Of a DNA stretch of 64,000 nt, positions 11,140-22,499 are shown piece after piece (the first letter of the stretch is position 1; every line of letters starts with the position of its first letter). Position numbers and translations under genes: made by a program. The notes under the pieces are model-generated. The model did no database searches. It worked only from the letters and a program-made list of their open reading frames with translations, and was not told where the DNA came from. This DNA comes from Citrus sinensis (lineage: Eukaryota > Streptophyta > Magnoliopsida > Sapindales > Rutaceae). The stretch lies in contig NC_068556.1 of the NCBI RefSeq assembly GCF_022201045.2, forward strand, positions 17,155,501-17,219,500, in the 5' to 3' direction.

Positions 11140-11823
11140 TTACAAGTGGAGAGTTAAATCTAATTTGTACTTCTTACTGCGGCTACTGTTACCATCATTA
11201 TTTAGAGACTCCAACACAAGGGTCCTTGAGTCTGGCTCTGGTTTATAAGCTTGTAATACATCAAGTAGCTCATTAGCAGTGTGAGCACAAATAAAAAGCT
11301 TTTTTGCTGTGGAATGAATGAAATAGTTTTTTATTGCATGGTTAAGAAATGCGATGAAGCCATCATAAAAGTTATTGACATTTAACAAATCGATGGGTTT
11401 CTGGTGAATGTGCAGATGAGCCCAAGATGCTAGTGTGATAAGTGCCTCTAGTGTTGCAAGATCTCCTGGAAGGAAAATAAAAGCATAAGCATGATTAAGC
11501 ATTTCAGCTATTCTTTCTTGCATACCTGAGACGACTAACTCTTCTCCAGTCGGTGAGTCAGACAAACTATCCAAAGGTTTTAGGACTCTTGGGATGATGC
11601 CTAACACTTGTCTTCCTCTGACAAAAGCAGCTTCTAAGACCAATTTTGATAATCCTCGGTTACCTCCTCCATACACCAAGTGTAATTTTCTCTCTTTTAT
11701 GCTTTGACCAAGATCTATGGCTGCCTCAACGAACTCTTTATGTTTACTATAATTAAATCTAGAAAGTACACAAATGTTCTTGAATTGTCTATTGGGAGTA
11801 GCTGCCATTGTGATACTTCTCAA
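11140..11823 (-). CDS. LOG-family protein inside the Athila element, intronless, probably inactive (227 aa)
   Basis: LOG enzymes release active cytokinin bases from cytokinin nucleoside 5'-monophosphates. The match runs through the whole Rossmann-like fold: KNICVLSRFNYSKHKEF near residue 15, LVYGGGNRGLSKLVLEAA near 50, VLGIIPRVL near 73, the MQERIAEM helix near 100, and HQKPIDLLNVNNFYDGFI near 140. The family signature PGGxGTxxE reads PGDLATLEA here, so two glycines and the final catalytic Glu are replaced, while the Arg in the MQER helix is kept. Plant LOG genes normally have several introns; this frame is continuous, which suggests capture through spliced RNA. It may start at M1 or M6 (MAATPNR). 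It lies in the sense direction of the element, where Athila normally carries an env-like ORF. Family membership is strong; enzymatic activity is doubtful. Confidence 0.85.
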   Translation of the reverse strand: MRSITMAATPNRQFKNICVLSRFNYSKHKEFVEAAIDLGQSIKERKLHLVYGGGNRGLSKLVLEAAFVRGRQVLGIIPRVLKPLDSLSDSPTGEELVVSGMQERIAEMLNHAYAFIFLPGDLATLEALITLASWAHLHIHQKPIDLLNVNNFYDGFIAFLNHAIKNYFIHSTAKKLFICAHTANELLDVLQAYKPEPDSRTLVLESLNNDGNSSRSKKYKLDLTLHL

Positions 11824-12047
11824 ATATAATTTGTGAGTGCTTAATAAAAAATCATATTTAAGAATCTTGGTGACAGTGGGTCACGGCTGTGTATGAGGTA
11901 ATATGTCAGTGTCAAATAAGGCGTAAAGCACATGGCTCGCGAGTTAAAAAAGAAACAGTAAAAAGAAAAAAAAACAATGATAAAATAAAATTATTAAAGA
12001 CAATAATGCAAATGGTAAAACAACAGTGAAATAAAATAACAGTGAAG

Positions 12048-13060
12048 TAAAAGGATATTTACAGGTAGTTGCGACTGTGGCTCACATCTTCCTCTGGTTT
12101 TACGTCCAGAAACGGCTTGAACGCCCTCTATGGGTCAATGATAGGCTTCATATCCAGTTTTCTTATAAATTGGCAAACAAGGCCGTTTATAGTCAGATTC
12201 TCGAGACTATATCGTGCATGCTCTTTCTGGAATAATCTCCATAACTGGAGAATCGCTACTTGCACATATCCATTGGGATGCATTTTAAGAGATAAAATGA
12301 TATCATCCAATGACTCCTTATTCAAGCTATCCCTAATGAATTGAATCTTATCTACTTTGTTTCAGACACCATTCCTAAAGAACATGATTTTTTATCGCAA
12401 CTCATTCTGGCACACTTATGACAAGCAACAGAAATCCTTCAAGCTCTTTGTTTTCTTGCATAATTTCTTTTACCACAACCATGCATGTATGCAATAAATT
12501 TTGGAGGTAACTCACCTGCCAATCGTACTTTAGCCTCGATTAACCAACAGATGTCAGCAGGTATGTTATTCCTCATGAGCAATCGCATGCGTTCGGACCG
12601 AGCTTTATAGATTGCAAGGAGGGCATTCTGAAGAAGTAGAGGGAATCAATTGTGAAGCTTCGCTAGAATCTCATTTTTGTCCATACATTCCCCTCAGAAT
12701 ATCAGTTATTATGGAAAACTGAAGTAATCGACTTGATTGTCACAGAGTACCGTTATTCGCCACTTCACCGAGGTAACAAACTAAAGCACACAAAAAAAAA
12801 TTAAAACACATAAAGAAAATTACAGTCGTCCTCTTATTGAATTTACCTCAAGCTCCAATTGGATGTTGTAGACACTTCTCTCAATGTCTCTGAGTTGGCT
12901 TTCTAAATCCTCAATAAAGGATAATAACTCTGCTGGTTACAAAGCCCAAATACGATGTGTTTTACAAAATCGAATCTGCCTTTTGAGATGAGATTTTACA
13001 CATTGAAATGGTTTAAGAATGTCCAGGAGGAACTGTTTAGCTATGACACTCATGATTAAT
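12048..13060 (-). pseudogene. Unrecognised coding-like segment between pol and the LOG-like ORF
   Basis: On the minus strand, broken but long coding-like stretches appear. One at about 13050-12850 starts MSVIAKQFLLDILKPF and contains a heptad-like helix (LLSFIEDLESQLRDIERSVY) before a possible GT donor. A second, about 12690-12440, has several Cys residues spaced like a small zinc-binding cluster. A third (12325-12128) is a helical segment, LNKESLDDIILSLKMHPNGY onward. At least three in-frame stops interrupt them. I do not recognise the family. It could be a remnant of the Athila env-like ORF or a second captured host gene. Same orientation as the LOG-like ORF. Confidence 0.45.
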
Positions 13061-13173
13061 AATGATAAGAGAAAACTTAATGGTTAAACAAACATACTTA
13101 TGCAAAAATAATTTCAATTAGCAAAAGAATAATAAAAAGAAAGAAAAAAAAATCACCGAAAAGAAAAAAAAAC

Positions 13174-14326
13174 TTAATTCAAATCTGGTGGGTCACTCAA
13201 ATTTATTTCGGTGTCCTCTCTATGTGGTTGGTACTCTAGATATGGCTTCAATCTTTGACCATTAACTTTAAACGTGACACCGTTCTTTGGGTCCTTGATT
13301 TCAATTGCCTCATGTGGAAAAATAGTATGAACAATAAATGGGCCAGACCAACGAGAGCGTAATTTACCTGGGAATAGGTGTAAGCGAGAATTGAATAAAA
13401 GCACTTTCTGACCTGGAGTAAAAGATTTTCTCATAATTTGCTTCTCATGGAAGAATTTCATTCGCTGCTTGTAAATTTTGGCATTTTCGTACGCATCATT
13501 GCGAATTTCTTCAAGTTCTGCCAGTTGTAATCTTCTTTCTGAGCTAGCTTTTTGCATGTCAAAGTTGAATTTCTTAATGGCCTAATATGCACGATGCTCA
13601 AGTTCCACAAGTAGGTGGCAAGCTTTTCCATATACTAGCCTGTAGGGTGACATCCCAATCGAGGTCTTGAAAGCCGTTCTATATGCCCATAATGCATCAT
13701 CAAGTCTTAATGACCAATCTTTTTTGTCTGGCCTCACCGTCTTTTCTAATATGTGCTTTATTTCTCGATTAGAAATCTAAACTTGGCCACTGGTTTGCAG
13801 ATGATATGGGGTCGCCACTTTGTGAGTGATTGAATACTTTGTCAACAGAGTTTGAATGTTTTGTTACAAAAGTGGGCACCACCATCACTGATTATCGCTT
13901 GAGGAAATCCAAAGCGTGAAACAATGTTACTTTTAAAAAATCCTATCACCACCTTATAATCATTGGTTCTACATGGAATTGCTTCTACCCATTTCGATAC
14001 GTAGTCAACAGCAACTAATATGTATTGATGGCCAAAAGAAGGGGGAAAGGGTCTCATGAAGTCGATACCCCATACATAAAAAATCTCAACCACTAAAATT
14101 GGATTTAGTGGCATCATATTCCTTCGTGTAATGCTCCCCATTCGTTGACACCTATCACATGAAGAACAGAAGGTGTAAGCGTCTCGAAATATAGTTGGCC
14201 AATAGAAACCACATTGTAAAACTTTAATTGCTGTTTTCTTAGCACTAAAATGGCCTCCACAAGCTTGTTCATGGCAGAATGAAAGAATATTCTGAATTTC
14301 TCTTTCTGGGACACATCATCTAACAA
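13174..14326 (-). pseudogene. Athila integrase, broken
   Basis: The zinc-binding N-terminal region is at 14326-14114. The catalytic core includes [18 protein letters not shown] and [13 protein letters not shown], giving the first two acidic residues of the DDE triad. Where the third (Glu) is expected, after SGQV, the codon is TAG (13777-13779 on the minus strand). The C-terminal domain (13557-13174) is open and contains [20 protein letters not shown], followed by the end of pol. The reading is split by stops and frame changes, so no integrase would be made. Confidence 0.85.
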
Positions 14327-14619
14327 TTTGATCTACACAATACTTGAACAAATAGGGGTCATCCCAAAAGAAATTCTTTATTTCCACAAAAAAAATTGGC
14401 ATTGTCTTGCTTGGTTCAATGCTCTGGAAGTTGACCTGTAACAAGATAATTAACTATATCAGCATACCAAGGTAATATTTCCACACTCATTAATTGTTCA
14501 TCTGGAAATGACTCATTCAATGTTAATGGCTATGTAATTATGTCAAAATGGAGACGAGAGAGATGGTTTTCCACAACATTTTTTGTGCCTTTCTTATCTT
14601 TGAATTCCAAGTCAAATTC

Positions 14620-15888
14620 CTACAAAAGTAACACCCAACGAATTAGTCTAGCTTTTGCATTTTTCTTTGTGAGAAGATATTTAAGAGCAGTATGATCGGT
14701 GAACACAATTATTTTACAACCAATGAGATAAGATCGAAATTTTTTCAATGCAAACACTACTGTTAACATTTCTTTTTCAGTAGTTGAATAGTTCAACTGT
14801 GCATCATTCAATGTCATACTAGCATAGTAAATAACATGGGGAATTCAATCAACTCTTTGTCCTAAAACTGCTCTTACTGCATAATCAGATGCATCACACA
14901 TGAGCTCGAATGGTAAGCTCCAATTTGAGGGCTGAATGATAGGTGATGATGTCAACAATTGCTTTAGTTTTTCAAATGCCACAAGACATGAATCATCAAA
15001 GATAAAAGGTACATCCTTAACAAGTAAATTGCATAAGGGTCTAGAAACTTTGCTAAAATATTTAATGAAACGTCTATAAAAACCAGCATGCCCAAAGAAA
15101 GATCTTACTTCTCTGATTATTTTAGGTGGAGGAAGATTAGAAATGAGATCCACCTTGGCTTTGTCAACCTCAATACATTTGCTTGAAATGATGTGACCGA
15201 GAACAATAACTTGTTTTACCATAAAATGACACTTCTCTCAATTTAAGACTAAGTTTTTCTCGATACATCTCTGCAGAACTAGTGTTAGATGATGTAAACA
15301 TGGATCAAATGAGTCACCAAAAATAGAAAAGTCATCTATAAAGACTTCAAGGAATCGTTCAACCATATCAGAAAAAATGCTTAACATCCATCGTTGAAAT
15401 GTGGCAGGTGCATTACATAATCCAAATTACATCCTCCTATATGCAAATGTGCCAAAAAGGCAAGTGAAAGTAATTTTCTCCTCATCTTTTGGTGCTATGA
15501 GGATCTGATTGTATCCTGAGTAGCCATCTAGAAAGCAATAAAATCCATGTCATGCTAATCTATCAAGCATTTGATCGATAAATGGTAAAGGAAAATGGTC
15601 TTTACGTGTGACAGAATTCAACTTTCTATAATCAATGCATACACGCCATCTTGTAGTTACTCTAGTTAGTATTAATTCATTATCAGCATTGGTAACTACT
15701 GTGACTCCTGACTTTTTGGGGACAACTTGCACAGGACTAACCCATAAACTATTAAAAATGGGGTAAATGATACATGCATCTAATAGCTTAAGGACTTTAG
15801 TTCTAATAACTTCTTTCATATTAGGATTTAACCGACGTTGCATTTCCCTAGTAGGTTTAGCATTTTCATCAAGGTGAATGTAATGCAT
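14620..15888 (-). pseudogene. Athila reverse transcriptase and RNase H, broken
   Basis: The 15888-15550 segment has the RT fingers with WVSPVQVVPKKSG, the Athila-type insertion, WRVCIDYRKLNSVTRKDHFP and the start of the palm. The FIDDFSIFG active-site block is coded near 15330 in a stretch interrupted by stops. The 15222-14845 segment is the RT thumb and start of RNase H, with GHIISSKCIEVDKAKVDLI. The 14817-14620 segment continues RNase H with [20 protein letters not shown] and a [10 protein letters not shown] motif. Stops between these pieces rule out an active polymerase. Confidence 0.87.
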
Positions 15889-16007
15889 GTAGTCTACTGG
15901 GTTTATACCTTTTATGTCTGCTATGGTTCATCCTAATGCTCCTTTGTGCTCTTTTAAAACATCCAATAACTTACATTTTTGTTCTTCATTGAGGGATGAT
16001 GAGATGA

Positions 16008-16694
16008 TTACCGGCATAGTACTTTTTCTCCCAAAAATGCATATTCTAATGTGTTGGGTAATGATTTGAGCTCGAGTTTCGGTGGTGATTCTGATGATGG
16101 GATGAGTTTCTTCTCTGATGGTGTTAGTTGTTCAACTCTTGACTTCCATTTATTAGTGTCCATGGATGGTGCTGAGTCAAGTAGAGCATTGACCTCATCG
16201 ACCGATCTGTCAATATCAAAATCCAAACAAAAGTGAGTTAAGCATGTTTGTAAATGATCATCACTGAGGTTTGAAAGAAAAGTATTATCAACTAATGCTT
16301 CTATTAAATCAACATCAACAATTCCATCATCTGCATTGTGTGGTTGTTTGGCAATGTTGAAGATATTTAGCTCCATAATCATGTTGCCAAAGGACAACTG
16401 CATATTTTCGATCCTGCATTGAATGTGAGTATCAGCAATTGCCAAGAAAAGTTGGCCTAGGATAATGGGGATGTGCTTTCTTGAATCATGTATTGGTTGA
16501 GTGTTAATTACAATGAAATCAACAGGAAAATAAAACTTGTATACCTGGATAAGCACGTCATTTACAATACCACAAGGTATTTTCGTGGACCGATCTGCGA
16601 GCTGTAACACCACTGGAGTTGGGTGTAATTCTCTCAGTTTAAGTTTCACAAATATTGAGTATGGTAACAGATTTACACTAGCTCTTAAATCCAA
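16008..16694 (-). pseudogene. Athila aspartic protease region
   Basis: Open for 228 codons. The start MDLRASVNLLPYSIF aligns with the retroviral-type protease active site that reads DLGAS in Athila; here the Gly after the catalytic Asp-Leu is Arg, which should block activity. The second conserved block, HIPIILGQLFLAIADTHI, matches the ILGRPFLAT-type motif. It precedes RT in the same orientation. Confidence 0.78.
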
Positions 16695-16883
16695 TAAAGT
16701 ATTCTCAATTGTATGGTTCCCTATACTACATGAGATAGTGAGGGAGCCTGGGTCTTTGCATTTTAGAGGAATTTTGTGTTGAAGTATAGAGCTAACGTTT
16801 TCTGTTAAAAATGTATTCTTTTGAACATGAATATTTCTCTTTTTAGTACAAAGGTCTTTAAGAAACTTGGCATAAGATGGAAT

Positions 16884-18480
16884 TTATTTTATAGCACCAA
16901 GCAAAGGGGTGTTAACACTTACATGTTTGAAGATTTCAAGAATCTCACATGTGGATTTTCCCTTCTTTCCTTTAGCTAACCTCTGAAGAAATAGAGCTTT
17001 GGGAACATATTCTCGTGGGTTGGTTTCTTCTTTCTCTTCCGATGGTGAGCCCTCAACATTCACAGGTACAATTTGATTTTCTTTTGTCACTGGCATCTCC
17101 ACTTTCTTGTCTACTTCTTTGCTTTTTTGCAATGTCATGACTGCTTTGACCTCTCCATGCTGCTGTGGTAAACTGATACTTACTTTATGCACTCCTTTAG
17201 GATTATGCACTGGTTGACTTGGAAACTTGTCTTTCTCAACAGTCATTGCCAAGGTCTGAACTGAAGAAGTAAGCTATCCCACCATCTTCTCGAGGCTTGA
17301 AACTGATTGGGCTTGTGAGTTGAAGCCTGCTCTCATCTCATTTCGTAGTCCATCAATGGTGCGGTTTTGTTGCTCAATCGTAGAGTGAGTAACATTTTTG
17401 AAATTCTGGAATACATCCTCCCATGGTCTGGGTTAAGAGTAGTTCTGGTTCTGATTGTATGGTCTAAATGGTGGCTGAGAGGCTTGAGGAATTTGAAGAA
17501 TTGGTTGCATTGGTGGAGCTGGAGCTGCTGGTCCATTCTGTTGGAATCCTTGAGACCATGAAAAATTGGAGTGGTCTCTCCATCCAGGGTTATATGTGTT
17601 GGAGTATGGGTTGTAATTTGATGGTTTTCTCATTACACCTATGGCATTGGCTTGATCTGAGTATGAGTCATGGTCATGTGGTTCTGTTGATTTAGCAGTC
17701 GTTAACGATGCTATTTGTTCTTGAGAGACCTTCAATCATCTCCTTAACTTTTTTGATTCCCGAAGTTGACTCACCAATGTGAACCTCATTCACTCCTTTA
17801 ATTCTTTTAGCATTCCTGAATGACCGACTCCGTTGTTGGAAATTATCCACTTGCCGCTGGAAGAATTTCCAAATCTCTAATGCATTTTTTGACATTAGCT
17901 CTCCTCTACTTGTTGTCATTAGTCATTCTTGCACATTCGGCAATAATCCCTCCAAAAAGTATTGGCATTGGTGTCATTTTGTGTACCCATGATGTGGACA
18001 CTTCAAGAGTAGCCCATTGAATCGCTCTCATGTTTCAAAAAACTGCTCGTCTTCTCTTTGGGTAAACTCTGAAATTTCCCTGCGAATAGCATTGGTTTTA
18101 TGCACTGGGAAATATTTATTCAAAAATTTTGTTACCATTTGTTCCCATGATGCAATGCTATTAACAGGCAATGTATTGAGCCATGAACGAGCTCTATCCT
18201 TTAAAGAAAATGGGAATAGTCTAAGTTTAACATCATCATCTGAAAAATTATCATATTTAAATGTTTGACAAACAGCATGAAAATCATTCAAATGATTATA
18301 TGGGTCCTCATTTTCTAGGTCATAAAATATTGGGAGACAATTTAGGACACTAGGTTTTAGTTCAAAACTCCTAGCAACTACATTTGGGTATCTTATGCAT
18401 GATGTGCTCAAATTAGCTAAGGAACTAAAGTAGTCCTTAAATGGCCTCTCATGTGGTGGTGCTTATTGTTGTAAATCCAT
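16884..18480 (-). pseudogene. Athila gag, broken
   Basis: The likely start is the minus-strand ATG at 18478-18480 (MDLQQ), followed at once by a TAA. The open part at 18411-18028 contains the retrotransposon gag core with PYNHLNDFHAVCQTFKYDNF and LKDRARSWLNTLPVNSIASW. Further pieces lie at 17919-17692, 17735-17433 (Pro/Asn/Tyr/Gln-rich) and 17252-16884 (Lys/Glu-rich, PREYVPKALFLQRLAKGKKG). Frame changes and stops separate them. Confidence 0.82.
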
Positions 18481-18908
18481 TTTATTTGTAACTTATTTGT
18501 GTGTGCGCAATGTTTTTTCTAATTCAAGGTTTATAGACTCAAGGTTAGGTAATAATGACATTCGACCATGCATGCAAAGAACATAAATAAATGGGAACAA
18601 AACAAATAAAAATAAAGAAGAAGGAGAAATTACGGTACTAACTTTATCACGCTGTTAAAACATTTCTATAAAAACACTAAAACAAATACGTGAAATAAAT
18701 TAACTAAAAATAAATTAATAAGATAAACAAAAATTACAAAAAAAAACTTGAAAATTAAATTACAAAACTTTAAAGAAGAAAAAAAGAAAAGAAATTATTA
18801 CCTCTAAATGCATATTCATTTTTTTTCTTTTTTTTAATAAAAAATACAAGAAAAGAAATAAAAGAAATTATTCATAAAACTTAATTCTACGAATTAAAAT
18901 AACTTACC

Positions 18909-18926
18909 TCCCCGGCAACGGCGCCA
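18909..18926 (-). other. Athila primer-binding site, tRNA-Asp
   Basis: Reads TGGCGCCGTTGCCGGGGA on the minus strand, complementary to the 3' end of plant tRNA-Asp including CCA. It lies 6 nt inside the 5' LTR and is the usual primer for Athila. Confidence 0.9.
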
Positions 18927-18932
18927 AAAACT

Positions 18933-20231
18933 TGTTGTGCAAATTTTATTGAACTCGCAAGTGCACGAATCTATTGTAGAATAGATTAATGGTAACGAGT
19001 GTCGATCCCACGAGGAGGTAGATTTTAATCACGTGTAGAGTTAATTTTTGAATTGGGTAATTGGATTTGTGGTGGAAATAATTTGGAATATTCTAAAACT
19101 TAAATTAAAATGGCGAGAATAAATTGAAGATAAATCTATTGAAATGAAGCACTTGGGTATCTGGATTCGTATCAACATGCACCATGGGTTAAATATTCCT
19201 TATTAGTGTCAATTAAATCATGAGGGAGGAATCCACACCTCATGAACCACACTCTAATCAATTTGGTGCTAAGGACTTATCGTGCCAAATAATAATAACC
19301 TTGTACTAGGGAACCGGTGAAATCAGGGCTATATCTAGACAAGATTATTATTATTTGTCGACGAAAAGTCAAAACATCCACAATAATTAGAGGGGACGAG
19401 AAAGTAAATTTACCAAATAAAGCCCATGACACATGTTGAGACTTTACCTTCAACTCAAGCTTGAAAGAAAATTAGCTATTCATAATTGAACTAGGGACAA
19501 AATAGAAATTTATTAAAATACGTAGAAAATACAAGATGGAGAAGGAATTACAGAAAATAGAGCCCAAAAATGGATTCAAAGATATCAAATTGGGGGGGAG
19601 GCTCCCTTTTTATAGATACATTGAGTAAATCATGACCATCGGATTAAAAATAGTTTGGACGCTCAGGATTGCGCCACGTCATCAATCAACAGTACGCGGT
19701 TTGACCACGCGGTTTGAACAGTGACACGGTTTGGTTGAAAATAATCCTGTGTATATGCATGTACCGTATGTGCGATTTTTAGTCCACTAACATGCTGCCA
19801 CGTCACCGATCAACAGTGTATATAAATTTTGTCCAATAGAATCGTGACACCTCATCAGTCAATGCCACATCATCGGTCAATGTCACGTCATTGTTCCGTA
19901 TGTGTGAATAGTGTCGTGAACAGTATCATAGACAGTATCGTACATGTGAATAGTGTCATACATGTGAACAATGATATTTTTCCTTTTATGCTCTTCCTAA
20001 GGTTTTCGACTGTCTTGAGTTCAAAAGTGATGTCCGTTTTGCCGTCTGATTTCTCGTTCATTGTTAAATGACCATGATGCCCCTAAAATACATAAAATAC
20101 TTAATTAAAATAAAACACAGGTAATTAAATCACAAGAAGCTTAAATACATAAAAGTAAGGGTGTTAGTAAGACTTGAATTGTAAAATGACGATTTTCTCC
20201 TTTATAAATATATATTTTCTAACACTCAACA
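18933..20231 (-). repeat. Athila 5' LTR (1299 bp)
   Basis: Partner of 7987-9268. It is longer mainly because of an extra repeat of the CATCGGTCAATGTCACGTCA type near 19870-19897. It would hold the element's promoter; a TTTATATACA-like AT box lies on the minus strand near 19818-19830. Confidence 0.93.
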
Positions 20232-20236
20232 GAATA

Positions 20237-20779
20237 TAATACGAAACTAAATTGGAAAAATTTTCCAAATTAGTCAATTTTTTAGTACTAATTTTTTTTT
20301 TCTAAAAGTACTACTACTGATCACTCACTGTTGTCCTTGCTGCATAAGCAACAAAAATTTAAAATTAATAAACCAAAGTGTGGATCCAAATGATAAGGTT
20401 AACTCTTGTATAAGTTTGAATCTTATGACCAATAAACAACAAATTGCTCGCTGTTCTATTATAGTAAAACAATAATATTTCAACAACTAGATGATTTTTT
20501 TTTTTGTTGGGATTGTTGTCCAATGTTTGCTGACTTTTATTTGTAACTTTTTATTAGTTTTATTCTTTTTTGGGGGTCCTAAACTTATCTTCTTAGTTTA
20601 TCATAATCTTATATTTACATTTAATTTATGTACCATTGGTCTCAAACATCAAAATGTCTTGTTATCTTCATACTAGACAACTGCATCTTTTATCTTATTA
20701 TTAACGTCACTGCCTATAATGTTATTTATCTAATTTTCTTTTCTTTTCCCTATTTTTCCCTATTAAGCTATAGGATGAC
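20237..20779. other. AT-rich spacer right of the Athila element
   Basis: No gene seen. It may be the upstream part of the PIF/Harbinger element that follows. Confidence 0.35.
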
Positions 20780-22080
20780 TTGTTCATTAGCAAAAAAGAA
20801 GAGAGTCTTGGTAGTTATACAAGAAGTAGTTGTCATGTTGCAAATGATTATCGATGTGTGCACTGCTATGTCTTCCTATTTTCACTTACCTTATGAATGG
20901 AGGTTGGAATGTCCAAATTCGGTATATAGAGTTCAACCAACAATTGTCCCATTTGCATGTCTTGGTATTTGAAAGTGATGTGAAATGTTTGTCGCAATTA
21001 AGAAAGGATAGACAAACATTTTTCAAATTATGTAAGCTTCTTTGTGAAAAGGGAGTTTGGTTAGAAGTATAAATGTGCCTCCAGAGGGGTTGTAATGTTT
21101 TTGTCGATTTTAGTATATCACATGAAAAATGGGGTTGTTGGTTTTAACATCAAAAGATTCAGAAGAACAGTTAGCAAATGTTTCCAAGAGTATTTGAAGG
21201 CAATGATTAGATGTCAAAAGGAGTTTAGGAAAAAACCTGAGCTAATTATGGAGGATTTAACGGAACCAAAATGGAAGTGGTTTACAGTAAGTATAATAAT
21301 TCTTCAAATCAATGTCTTCTCTAATACACTTTCGTTGATTAACTCATTATTTTTTTAATGGTTTATTGTAGAATTTCACGTTTCAGAGGCCCAATAAACT
21401 AAGATATAGAACTAGGAAAAATGAGAATACAATAAATGTCTTGGGGTTTGTTCCCAAGATATGCAATTTACATATGTCTTATTAGGATGGGAAGGTTCAA
21501 CTTATGATATGCACGTGCTAAGAGATGCCTTAACTAGAAGAAATGGGTTAAAAGTTCCTCATGGTAATACATCTAACCAATTTTTCTTTAGCTTGTAAGG
21601 ATATATTATTTAGCGAATAATTTTTTTATATGATGATTTCTTATTCTCTTAATAGGTTATTATTATTTGGTTGATGCTGGCTACACTAATGGGATGGATT
21701 TTCTTTCACCATATAGAGGAGAATGTTACTATTTGAGCGAATTTCGTGATGGACAACAACCTCATATGCCAAAAGAATTCTTTAATATGAAATACTCAAG
21801 TGCTTGCATTGTGATTAAACAATGTTTTGGGATATTGGAGAAGAGATGGGCTATATTGAGAAGTCCTGTCTTTTATGATATTGTAACACAACGGCATATA
21901 ATTTTTGTTTGTTGTATGTTGCATAATTTCATAAGAAAGGAAATGCTCATCAATGTCATGGGAGAAGAAATAGATAACGATGGAATTCGAGACAATGTTG
22001 ATGAAACACAATTTATTGAGTCAATTGAGCTTTCAAATGAGTGGATTATTTGGCGAGATAATTTAGCTCAAGAGATGTAG
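20780..22080 (+). pseudogene. PIF/Harbinger transposase (DDE_Tnp_4 type), inactive
   Basis: Recognisable blocks occur in order but in different frames. The N-terminal helical part has CLSQLRKDRQTFFKLCKLL (about 20980-21040), then MFLSILVYHMKNGVVGF and FKRSG-like FNIKRFRRTVSKCFQEYL (21095-21200). The GWEGSTYDMHVLRDAL block is at about 21487-21535, and after a probable intron (21561-21657) LVDAGYTNGMDFLSPYRG and the C-terminal core run to TAG at 22078-22080. The first catalytic Asp block (A[IL]DGTH type) is not found, the second Asp is present in LVDAGY, and the third acidic residue is Lys (VIKQCFG in place of VIERxFG; codon 21817-21819). Frameshifts and two missing catalytic residues make it dead. 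Confidence 0.8.
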
Positions 22081-22499
22081 AACATAAGGAATGATAGCTG
22101 AATCTAAGGAATGATAGCTGAATCTACATGAAGACTTTTCGTTTTTCAGTCATTGTAGTTTGTATAATTACTTAGTAATATTGCTGGACAATGTACTTGT
22201 TTAGTGTGTTCCTTGAATGACATTGTGATTATTTTAGTTGATAATGTATTCATTTTATATGATAAATTATTTATGCAATTTGTTTTCATTTGATATGTTG
22301 AATTTAATTACGCAATTCACTATAGTTGACATTTGTGTGACACTTTCATTTCCTTGTAAATAGAATGACACACCTGCTTCTTGTCGGATGCATTATAGCG
22401 TGGATCCAAAAAGTCTCATGATAAGCTACAGATAGTAGGACAGGAAACGTCAACGTCAAACTTTCAATTATACAGAGAGGAGGAGACAAAGAGACAAAG
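22081..22499. other. Spacer upstream of the exon-1 copy
   Basis: Contains an imperfect duplication of AGGAATGATAGCTGAATCTA at 22086-22126. The last ~60 bp resemble the 5' UTR of bS20c (AGAGACAAAG before the ATG). No gene seen. Confidence 0.4.

Larger units (their letters stand above)
7987..20231 (-). mobile_element. Complete Athila-lineage Ty3/gypsy retrotransposon carrying a LOG-like gene, 12.2 kb
   Basis: LTRs are 7987-9268 and 18933-20231, both TG...CA, flanked by identical 5-bp duplications GAATA at 7982-7986 and 20232-20236. The tRNA-Asp primer site, polypurine tract and gag-pol all read on the minus strand. The order is gag (from 18480), protease, RT, RNase H and integrase (to 13174). 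Then come an unrecognised coding-like segment (13060-12048) and an intact LOG-family ORF (11823-11140), followed by about 1.9 kb of AT-rich sequence and the 3' LTR. The RT insertion around GVTVVTNADNELI is typical of Athila. gag-pol has many stops, so the copy is non-autonomous even though its ends are intact. Confidence 0.93.

Noticed and set aside
11140..11823. LOG-like ORF as an ordinary host gene lying between elements
   Set aside because: It sits between the pol and 3' LTR of one element whose two LTRs share a GAATA target duplication, so it was inside when that element inserted or entered afterwards without visible ends.
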